Of a stretch of DNA of 5,054 bases, positions 1 through 5,024 are shown piece after piece. This DNA comes from an uncultured Christensenellaceae bacterium (GTDB lineage: Bacteria; Bacillota; Clostridia; Christensenellales; Aristaeellaceae). The stretch covers positions 1 through 5,054 of the forward strand of contig CAJOPV010000217.1 in assembly GCA_905236495.1 (NCBI GenBank), read 5' to 3'. The notes beneath the pieces are model-generated. The model saw nothing but the letters and a program-made list of their open reading frames with translations, searched no databases and was not told where the DNA came from. Position 1 is the first letter of the stretch, and each line of letters starts with the position of its first letter. The translations under genes were made by a program, and so were the position numbers.

Positions 1-4
1 AATT

Positions 5-49
5 CTGGGGGGAGCCGCTCTTTTGTGTCAACAGAGCGGTTCCCCCCAG
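5..49. terminator. Long GC-rich hairpin, possible terminator of an upstream gene
   Basis: CTGGGGGGAGCCGCTCT (5-21) pairs with AGAGCGGTTCCCCCCAG (33-49). This gives a 17-bp stem whose only irregularity is one G-U wobble (G14 with T40), around an 11-base loop that could itself form a 3-bp TTG/CAA mini-stem. The stem is strong enough for an intrinsic terminator. However, the plus-strand bases after it (GCTGCCTTTCG) make a poor U-tract, and on the minus strand only AATT is visible before the window ends. It may end a gene lying to the left on either strand, or be an intergenic repeat. The hairpin is certain; the terminator role is a guess. Confidence 0.4.
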
Positions 50-91
50 GCTGCCTTTCGCGATAACCGGCCGGGAATGGTTCTTTATCCA

Positions 92-120
92 TTTGCATCG
101 TTGGCTATCCCTGATGCAAA
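92..120 (+). promoter_or_regulatory. Inverted repeat in the leader of the HAD gene
   Basis: TTTGCATC (92-99) and GATGCAAA (113-120) form a perfect 8-bp inverted repeat with a 13-base spacer. The right arm ends 3 bases before the Shine-Dalgarno sequence of the HAD gene. It could be an operator for a dimeric repressor, or an mRNA hairpin affecting ribosome access. It is not a plus-strand terminator, because an A-tract follows it rather than a U-tract. I see no convincing -35/-10 promoter in 50-136. Confidence 0.25.
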
Positions 121-123
121 AAA

Positions 124-129
124 AGAGGT
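124..129 (+). promoter_or_regulatory. Ribosome binding site fixing the HAD gene start at 137
   Basis: AGAGGT lies 7 bases before the ATG at 137. The same frame is open back to an ATG at 23, but that codon lies in the loop of the 5-49 hairpin and has no ribosome binding site. This site therefore supports starting the protein at 137 (MAWAYDTY). Confidence 0.7.
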
Positions 130-136
130 AACTATT

Positions 137-862
137 ATGGCTTGGGCTTACGATACGTACGTGTTTGATTTCTATGGCACCCTGGCGGATATCCGCACCG
201 ATGAGGAAGATCCCCGGGTGTGGGAGGCTTTTTGCTGGGAGCTGCGGCTGAGGGGCATGGATTGGACACCGGAAAGGCTGAAAGCCCAATACCTGCGCCT
301 CTGTGAAGAGAACTTGGCGGAAAAGGAAGCGGAGCTTCAAAAGCGAGGCCTTTCCGGCCCGGCGGAGGCGGATATCCGTCAGGTGTTCCTGGCGCTGGGG
401 AAAGCGGGCGGCAAGGCCCTGTCCCATGGGGAGGCCGATGGCGTCGCCCGGCTGTTCCGGGCGCTGACGCTGAAAAAGCTGCGGCTTTTTGAGGGGGCGG
501 ACGCGCTCCTCGCCGCCCTGGGGAAAGGCCGCAGGCAGGTGATCCTGCTCACCAACGCCCAATCCGCCTTCACGGTGCCGGAGCTTGAATACCTGGGCAT
601 CGGCAGGCGTTTTCATCAAATCATCATTTCCGGGGATCACGGGGTGCGCAAGCCCTCCCCCGCCTTCTTTGATCTTCTCACCGCCGCCGGGGTGGATAAG
701 CGCCGGGCCCTGATGATCGGGAACGACGACGCCTGCGACTGCCATGGCGCCGCCCAATGGGGCATGGACAGCCTGTATATCCGCACCGAGCAGTCCCCGC
801 CCCTGTCCGGCCCTCTGCCGGGCAATTGCCGCCCTATCGGCAGCCTGTCCGCCGTGCGGTGA
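137..862 (+). CDS. HAD-family hydrolase (DxYGT-type, haloacid dehalogenase-like)
   Basis: A 241-residue cytoplasmic hydrolase of the haloacid dehalogenase superfamily, whose members form an aspartyl-enzyme intermediate, most often while removing phosphate from small molecules. All four HAD motifs are visible. Motif I is VFDFYGTL (residues 9-16) with nucleophile D11. Motif II is LLTN with T139. Motif III is RKPSP with K172. Motif IV is GNDDACD (195-201), with D197, D198 and D201 as candidate Mg2+ ligands. Residues of about 20-115 are mostly helical and look like a C1-type cap that would set the substrate. The usual second motif I aspartate is tyrosine (Y13), as in L-2-haloacid dehalogenases and many unassigned clostridial HAD proteins, so phosphatase activity cannot be assumed. 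There is no signal peptide or membrane segment. It ends 6 bases from the convergent transporter gene. The superfamily is secure; the substrate is unknown. Confidence 0.9.
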   Translation: MAWAYDTYVFDFYGTLADIRTDEEDPRVWEAFCWELRLRGMDWTPERLKAQYLRLCEENLAEKEAELQKRGLSGPAEADIRQVFLALGKAGGKALSHGEADGVARLFRALTLKKLRLFEGADALLAALGKGRRQVILLTNAQSAFTVPELEYLGIGRRFHQIIISGDHGVRKPSPAFFDLLTAAGVDKRRALMIGNDDACDCHGAAQWGMDSLYIRTEQSPPLSGPLPGNCRPIGSLSAVR

Positions 863-868
863 TCCTTT

Positions 869-2503
869 TCACTTATGAAACTGATCGTACAGGGCAGTGG
901 CGATATTGATGGCCTGGTCGGAGCAGCGCTCCAGATCGGTGCACATATCGGTAAAGATCACGCCGCCCAGGGGATTGCAGGCCGTTGACATCAGGCGATC
1001 CACGTGGTTTTGAATAAACTGCTCCTGCATATCGTCCACCCGCTGCTCCAGCGCCTCCGCGTGGGGCAGCAGGGTGAAGTTTTCTTTTTCAAAAATTTCC
1101 ATGGATACGTTCAGGCATTCCATCACCGTATCCCCCATGACCTTGAGCTCCTGGAGCCCCGCTTCGGAAATGACGGCCTTTGCCGTCACCATCCGAAGGC
1201 CGAACTGCGCGATATTTTCCGCGTGGTCGCTGATCCTTTCAAAGTTGGATACCACCCGCACCATATGGGACAGGCGGAACACGTCGTGATCGGACAGCTG
1301 CAAGCTGCGCATCGTCACCAGCTGATCGCTGATGGCGTGATCCAGGTAATCCACCGTCTTTTCCCGTTCCAGCACCTGGTCGTACAGTTCGTTTTTCCCG
1401 GGGCTGAAGAAATATTGCAGGGCGGTGACCAGGTTATCCCGGGCCATTTCGCCCATGCGGTTCACCTCCAGCATAGCCTGGCGCAAGGCCACGGAGGGCA
1501 CCATTTTTTCCACGTTGGTGAGATACACAAGCCTTTGGGCATCCCGCGCCAGCTGCTCCTCCGCCTTAAGGGGGATGGTGCCCTCCGCCCATTTCACGAT
1601 CAGGGGCGATACGGGCAGCAGCACCGTCACGGTCCCTACCGCGAACAGGGTGTGGGTATTGGCGATCTGGCGGGCAATATCCCGGGGCGACAGGCTCTGA
1701 ATCCAATCCAGGATCCCGGGGAACAGGGCGATCGCCGCCAGCAGCAGGATGGCCCGCAGCAGATTGAAATACAGATTCAGCAGCGCCGTCCTCTTCCCGT
1801 TGCGCCCGGTGGTGAGGGAGGCCAGCAGATTGGGCGTCACCGAGCCGATGGCGGCCCCGATCACCAGATAGACGCACTGCCGGTAATCCAGCAGCCCTTC
1901 CACCGCGAAGGCCTGAAAAATCACCACCGAGGAAGAGGAGCTTTGCAGCAGCGCCGTAAACAGGATGCCGAAGAGGATCGCCGCCGCCGGATGCTCCAGG
2001 GCGGAAAGCATCTGTTTGAAATCAGGGCTCTGGGCCAGGGGCGCGATGGCGGCCTTCATAATACCGATGCCCACGAACAGCATGCCAAACCCAAGTAGGA
2101 TGCTGCCCACATGCCGAAGAACGGGCTTTTTGAAGAAAATATACATGACGCACCCGGCAAACAGCAGCAGCGGCGCGAAGGCGGTCAAATCAAAGGCGGT
2201 GATCTGGGCGGTGACGGTGGTGCCGATGTTGGCCCCCATGATGACGCCGATGGCCTGGCCCAGGTTCATCAGCCCCGAATGCACGAACCCTATCACCATC
2301 ATATCCGTGGCGGAGGAGCTTTGAATCAGCATCGTCACCAGAATACCGATGAGCACCCCTGCGATGCGATTGCCCGTCACCTTTTCCAGGATGCGGCGCA
2401 GCTGATCCCCCGCAGCGTTTTTCAGCCCCGTTGACATCACCGTCATCCCGTACAGGAACAGCCCCACGCCGCCCAGCAGCGAAATCCCGTTCAAAATCGT
2501 CAT
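869..2503 (-). CDS. Na+/phosphate cotransporter family protein with C-terminal PhoU-like domain
   Basis: A 544-residue inner-membrane protein of the NptA/YjbB type (Na/Pi cotransporter family, PhoU-fused), expected to move phosphate with Na+. The N-terminal two thirds hold about eight or nine hydrophobic segments (roughly residues 5-25, 48-70, 82-100, 108-125, 132-152, 174-196, 208-230, 244-263, 284-304) arranged as two inverted Na/Pi repeats. Each carries the family QSSS signature: QSSSAT at 61-66 and QSSSSS at 187-192. GANIGTT (90-96) follows the first; the matching part of the second is divergent (GAAIGSV, 216-222). Residues of about 330-540 form a helical PhoU-like domain with ERISDHAENIA (422-432) and a second copy, DLERCSDQAINIA (523-535), where Gln replaces the usual His. 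The ATG at 2503 has AAGGAG 7 bases upstream. It is divergent from a PhoB/PhoR-like pair, which supports a phosphate role. YjbB-like relatives can export phosphate, so the direction of transport is unproven. Confidence 0.92.
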   Translation of the reverse strand: MTILNGISLLGGVGLFLYGMTVMSTGLKNAAGDQLRRILEKVTGNRIAGVLIGILVTMLIQSSSATDMMVIGFVHSGLMNLGQAIGVIMGANIGTTVTAQITAFDLTAFAPLLLFAGCVMYIFFKKPVLRHVGSILLGFGMLFVGIGIMKAAIAPLAQSPDFKQMLSALEHPAAAILFGILFTALLQSSSSSVVIFQAFAVEGLLDYRQCVYLVIGAAIGSVTPNLLASLTTGRNGKRTALLNLYFNLLRAILLLAAIALFPGILDWIQSLSPRDIARQIANTHTLFAVGTVTVLLPVSPLIVKWAEGTIPLKAEEQLARDAQRLVYLTNVEKMVPSVALRQAMLEVNRMGEMARDNLVTALQYFFSPGKNELYDQVLEREKTVDYLDHAISDQLVTMRSLQLSDHDVFRLSHMVRVVSNFERISDHAENIAQFGLRMVTAKAVISEAGLQELKVMGDTVMECLNVSMEIFEKENFTLLPHAEALEQRVDDMQEQFIQNHVDRLMSTACNPLGGVIFTDMCTDLERCSDQAINIATALYDQFHK

Positions 2504-2510
2504 ACTTCTT

Positions 2511-2516
2511 CTCCTT
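2511..2516 (-). promoter_or_regulatory. Ribosome binding site of the Na+/phosphate transporter gene
   Basis: On the minus strand AAGGAG sits 7 bases before the ATG at 2503, inside a purine-only run (GAGGAAGGAGAAGAAG). It is a near-ideal Shine-Dalgarno sequence and confirms the transporter start. Confidence 0.8.
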
Positions 2517-2524
2517 CCTCCCCC

Positions 2525-2530
2525 AATATA
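2525..2530 (-). promoter_or_regulatory. Candidate -10 box for the transporter gene
   Basis: The minus strand reads TATATT here, five of six matches to TATAAT. This would place transcription start near 2518 and give a leader of about 15 bases that still contains the Shine-Dalgarno site. No good -35 hexamer is found 16-18 bases upstream, as expected if the promoter needs an activator. The assignment rests on sequence match and spacing only. Confidence 0.4.
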
Positions 2531-2563
2531 CAGCCCTCATGTAAAATCGACGTCAGCGTTTGG

Positions 2564-2585
2564 GTTAAATTCACGTTAAATCTTT
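2564..2585. promoter_or_regulatory. Pho-box-like 11-bp direct repeat between divergent promoters
   Basis: Two adjacent 11-base units, GTTAAATTCAC (2564-2574) and GTTAAATCTTT (2575-2585), share GTTAAAT. PhoB and PhoP regulators bind tandem half-sites on an 11-bp period (TTAACA-like in Bacillus PhoP; CTGTCAT plus an AT-rich spacer in E. coli PhoB). The core here agrees with TTAA of the Bacillus form but is not a full consensus match. The repeat is midway between the two candidate -10 boxes and directly upstream of an OmpR/PhoB-family regulator gene, so it is a reasonable site for that regulator. Its centre is about 55 bases from each predicted start, farther than a classical Pho box that replaces the -35. 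Confidence 0.45.
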
Positions 2586-2593
2586 CCCGCCTG

Positions 2594-2623
2594 CTGGCGT
2601 CGGGGTGCATCCTGTGCTAAGAT
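2594..2623 (+). promoter_or_regulatory. Candidate promoter of the response regulator-kinase operon
   Basis: TAAGAT (2618-2623) preceded by TGC (2615-2617) makes an extended -10 element of the TGnTAAGAT type. The best -35 is CTGGCG (2594-2599) with an 18-base spacer, a weak match to TTGACA. Transcription would begin near 2630, leaving about 15 bases before the TTG start. The weak -35 fits an activator-dependent or low-level promoter. Confidence 0.45.
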
Positions 2624-2631
2624 AAGAGAAA

Positions 2632-2638
2632 AGAGGTG
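2632..2638 (+). promoter_or_regulatory. Ribosome binding site indicating a TTG start at 2645
   Basis: AGAGGTG lies 6 bases before the TTG at 2645, which is ideal spacing. The alternative in-frame GTG at 2636 overlaps this purine run and has no good Shine-Dalgarno sequence of its own. If the predicted transcription start near 2630 is right, the GTG would also be too close to the mRNA end. TTG gives a protein opening MIYLVEDD, typical of clostridial regulators of this type. Confidence 0.6.
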
Positions 2639-2644
2639 AGACGG

Positions 2645-3325
2645 TTGATTTATCTGGTGGAGGATGACGACAGCATCCGTAAATTGGTGATTTACGCCCT
2701 GGAAAGCCAGGGCTTTGCCGCCCGGGGCTTCGACACCCCCAAGGCGTTCTGGGACGCTTTTCGGGCCCAAACGCCGGAATTGATCCTGCTGGATATCATG
2801 CTGCCGGAGGAGGACGGCATTTCCATCCTCCGGCGTATCCGATCCTCTCCCGCCTCCCGGGGCCTGCCCGTCATTATGCTCACCGCGAAAAACACGGAAT
2901 ATGACCGGGTGCAGGGCTTGGATTCCGGGGCGGACGATTATATTTCCAAGCCCTTCGGCATGATGGAATTGATCGCCCGGGTGCGGGCGGTGCTGCGCAG
3001 GCGATCCCCGGAAAGCCGGGTGACGGAATACCGGGCGGGACGGCTGCGGGTATGCCCGGAGCGCCACGAGGTCACGGTGGACGGGCAGAAGGTGGAACTG
3101 ACATACAAAGAATTCATGCTTTTAACGCTGCTGATGGAAAACAGGGGCCGGGTGCTCACCCGGGACGTGCTGATGGATCGGGTGTGGGGCCTGAACGCAG
3201 AAAAGGAAAACCGCACCCTGGATGTGCACATCCGCACATTGCGGTCAAAGCTTGGGCAGGTGGGCAGCCTGATCCAGACGGTGCGGGGCATCGGCTATTT
3301 GCTGGACGGGGAGACGGAGGCATGA
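2645..3325 (+). CDS. PhoB/PhoP-like response regulator (OmpR family)
   Basis: A 226-residue cytoplasmic transcription factor that receives phosphate from the kinase encoded next. Residues 1-118 form a receiver domain with the full active site: acidic pair E6/D7 (with D8), phosphoacceptor D50 in LLDIMLPEEDG, switch T80 in MLTAK, and K102 in SKPF. Residues of about 128-222 form an OmpR-type winged helix: the strand-rich start GRLRVCPERHEVTVDG, LTYKEFMLL, the recognition-helix region ENRTLDVHIRTLRSKLG, and the wing TVRGIGYLL. Length and layout are normal for the family. The start is taken as TTG because of its ribosome binding site; GTG at 2636 would add three residues. Its stop overlaps the kinase ATG (ATGA), implying translational coupling. 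The divergent Na+/phosphate transporter points to phosphate control. A WalR-like or other role cannot be excluded from the sequence, because these subfamilies look alike. Confidence 0.93.
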   Translation: MIYLVEDDDSIRKLVIYALESQGFAARGFDTPKAFWDAFRAQTPELILLDIMLPEEDGISILRRIRSSPASRGLPVIMLTAKNTEYDRVQGLDSGADDYISKPFGMMELIARVRAVLRRRSPESRVTEYRAGRLRVCPERHEVTVDGQKVELTYKEFMLLTLLMENRGRVLTRDVLMDRVWGLNAEKENRTLDVHIRTLRSKLGQVGSLIQTVRGIGYLLDGETEA

Positions 3326-4962
3326 CGAGAATCATATTCCGCAATACGTTTCTGACGGGGCTATTGGTGCTGGTGCTGTGCGCGGGGCTGTTTTTGTTCG
3401 TGCAGCATTCCCAGGCCCTGGATGAAGCCTACGCCGCCCTGCGGCAGGAGGCGGTGTATGCCGAGCATGGCCTGGCCTTCAGCGGCCCCGAATACCTGAT
3501 GACGCTGGATGGGATCAACCGTATCACCTGGATATCCGAAGCAGGCGAGGTGCTCTGCGATACGGCGCTGCCCCTGCCCCGGCCCAATCAAAGGGCGTAT
3601 CCCGAGGTGGCCTCGGCCCTGGAAAAAGGGGAAGGCAAGGGCATCCGGCTATCCGAAGCAGAAGGCGTGAACACCCTGTATTACGCCCTGCGAAGGGATG
3701 ACGGCACGGTGCTGCGCCTGTCCCGTCCCTTCAGCGCGGTGCAGAACGCCCTGACGGCGGTGCGCCCGGTGCTTTTGATCCTGGTGCTGGCGCTGGCGAT
3801 GGCGGCGGCGCTTTCCCTCTGGGTGGCGCGGCGGATCGTGCGCCTCGTCAACGCCTTGGATCTGGATGATCCGGAGGCAAGCCCCTACCCGGAATTGACC
3901 CCCCTGACGGATCGGCTGCGGGAGCAGCAGACCGCCATCCACAGCCAGATCGCCGAGCTGAACCGGCAGCAGAAAAGCCTTTCCGCCCTCACCGACAGCA
4001 TGGGCGAAGGGATGCTGCTGGTGGACAGCCGGGGGGTGATCCTCTCCGCCAATTTCAGCGCCCTGCGGCTGCTGGGCTGCCAGACGGGGGAGGAATTGCA
4101 TCAGCATCTGACCGGGCAGCTGAAGAAAAACCTTCAGGAAGCGCTGGAGGGCAAGCGGGTCTCCGCCCTGTTTGAAAAGGAAGGCCAAAGCTGGGAAATG
4201 ATCGCCAGCCCTGTCTATACCCCCCGGCAGCTCTCCGGCGCGGTCATCCTCATCATGGACGTAACGGAGCGGGAGCAGCGGGAGCAGCTGCGGCGGGAGT
4301 TTTCCGCCAACGTATCCCACGAATTAAAAACCCCCCTCACCTCCATTTCCGGCTTTGCGGAGCTGATGGCCCAGGGCATCGTGCCGGAGGATAAGGTGAA
4401 GGAGTTTGCCAGCGATATTTACCGGGAATCCCAACGGATGATCACGTTGGTGGACGATATCATCAAGCTGTCCCGGCTGGATGAAAACGGCCTCCAGATG
4501 CAGTGGGAGCAGGTGGACCTGATGGATCTGTGCGCCGACGTAAAGGACAGCCTGAAATCCGTGGCGGACGCCCGGGGCGTATCCGTTTCTCTTTCCGGCA
4601 GCCGGGCTTCGGTGCGGGGCGTATGGCAATTGCTTAGCGAAATGGTGTATAACCTGTGCGATAACGCCATCAAGTACAACCGCCCGGGGGGCAGCGTGGA
4701 AATGCGGGTGGAGCAGGAGGAAAACGCCGTCTGCCTGCGGGTCACGGATACGGGCATCGGCATCCCCTACGCCCATCAGAAGCGGGTGTTTGAACGGTTT
4801 TACCGGGTGGATAAAAGCCACTCCAAAGAGATCGGCGGCACGGGGCTGGGCCTGAGCATCGTGAAGCACGGGGCTCAATTCCACGGCGCGCAATTAACGC
4901 TGGAAAGCCAGGTAGGGGAAGGAACCACGGTAACGCTGCGCTTTCCCCCGTCCCAGCAATAA
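3322..4962 (+). CDS. PhoR-like PAS-containing sensor histidine kinase
   Basis: A 546-residue membrane sensor kinase and likely partner of the overlapping response regulator. Order: transmembrane helix 1 (about 11-27), an extracytoplasmic region of about 120 residues (30-148), transmembrane helix 2 (about 149-169), a short linker where a HAMP domain would sit (about 170-217) but no clear HAMP pattern, a PAS domain (about 218-313; MGEGMLLVDSRGVILSAN), a HisKA domain with SHELKTPLTSI (phosphoacceptor H333), and an ATPase domain. The latter has the N box (YNLCDNAIKYN, N444/N448), G1 (DTGIG, 476-480), F box (FERFYRVD) and G2 (GGTGLGLSIVKH, 505-516). E334 and T337 form the ExxT motif linked to phosphatase activity, so it may both add and remove phosphate. 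All catalytic boxes are intact. The ATG at 3322 has GGGGAG 8 bases upstream. The frame is open for 270 more bases upstream, but that part lies in another frame of the regulator gene. The architecture fits PhoR or WalK; the neighbouring transporter favours PhoR. Confidence 0.93.
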   Translation: MTRIIFRNTFLTGLLVLVLCAGLFLFVQHSQALDEAYAALRQEAVYAEHGLAFSGPEYLMTLDGINRITWISEAGEVLCDTALPLPRPNQRAYPEVASALEKGEGKGIRLSEAEGVNTLYYALRRDDGTVLRLSRPFSAVQNALTAVRPVLLILVLALAMAAALSLWVARRIVRLVNALDLDDPEASPYPELTPLTDRLREQQTAIHSQIAELNRQQKSLSALTDSMGEGMLLVDSRGVILSANFSALRLLGCQTGEELHQHLTGQLKKNLQEALEGKRVSALFEKEGQSWEMIASPVYTPRQLSGAVILIMDVTEREQREQLRREFSANVSHELKTPLTSISGFAELMAQGIVPEDKVKEFASDIYRESQRMITLVDDIIKLSRLDENGLQMQWEQVDLMDLCADVKDSLKSVADARGVSVSLSGSRASVRGVWQLLSEMVYNLCDNAIKYNRPGGSVEMRVEQEENAVCLRVTDTGIGIPYAHQKRVFERFYRVDKSHSKEIGGTGLGLSIVKHGAQFHGAQLTLESQVGEGTTVTLRFPPSQQ

Positions 4963-4967
4963 GCATC

Positions 4968-4996
4968 AAAAAACCGCGGGCTTTTCGGCCCGCGTT
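4968..4996. terminator. GC-stem terminator after the kinase gene, better formed on the minus strand
   Basis: CGCGGGC (4975-4981) and GCCCGCG (4988-4994) form a perfect 7-bp stem with loop TTTTCG. It begins 12 bases after the kinase stop codon. On the plus strand the tail is only TT before CAGAGC, a weak U-tract. On the minus strand the six As at 4968-4973 become TTTTTT just after the stem, a textbook intrinsic terminator. It therefore probably stops a leftward gene outside the window, and may end the kinase operon less efficiently or together with the hairpins that follow. Confidence 0.65.
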
Positions 4997-5023
4997 CAGA
5001 GCATCGACAAAGTCGATGCTCTG
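4997..5023. repeat. Perfect 12-bp inverted repeat with AAA loop
   Basis: CAGAGCATCGAC (4997-5008) pairs perfectly with GTCGATGCTCTG (5012-5023) around the loop AAA. It starts directly after the terminator stem's TT. It contains the motif CATCGACAAAGTC, which recurs in shortened form in the next hairpin. No T-tract follows on either strand, so it is not a standard terminator. It resembles an intergenic palindromic repeat unit. Confidence 0.7.
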
Positions 5024-5024
5024 C

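Noticed and set aside
23..136. N-terminal extension of the HAD protein from an ATG at 23
   Set aside because: The ATG lies inside the loop of the 5-49 hairpin and has no ribosome binding site. The extension resembles no HAD sequence, while the ATG at 137 has AGAGGT at good spacing and begins just before motif I.
821..830. Perfect palindrome GGCAATTGCC near the end of the HAD gene
   Set aside because: It is a 10-base palindrome inside coding sequence with no T-tract and no second copy noticed. It is compatible with chance in GC-rich DNA.
1004..2098. Long plus-strand open frame (364 codons) opposite the transporter gene
   Set aside because: Its product is an unstructured His/Gln/Gly-rich string with no motif and no ribosome binding site. 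It is the antisense shadow of a GC-rich membrane-protein gene.
2542..2547. TAAAAT as a plus-strand -10 box
   Set aside because: The -35 position holds TCCCCC, and the start would lie upstream of the direct repeat, about 90 bases from the gene. The extended -10 at 2618-2623 is better placed.
3052..3321. N-terminal extension of the histidine kinase into the regulator gene
   Set aside because: This part overlaps the winged-helix coding region in another frame, is Gly/His/Pro-rich and has no domain character. The ATG at 3322 has a Shine-Dalgarno site, leads straight into transmembrane helix 1, and gives the usual ATGA overlap.
3649..4893. Long minus-strand open frames opposite the kinase gene (3649-4320 and 4324-4893)
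   Set aside because: The opposite strand encodes an intact kinase with all catalytic boxes. The antisense products are Gly/Gln/His-rich with no recognisable domains.
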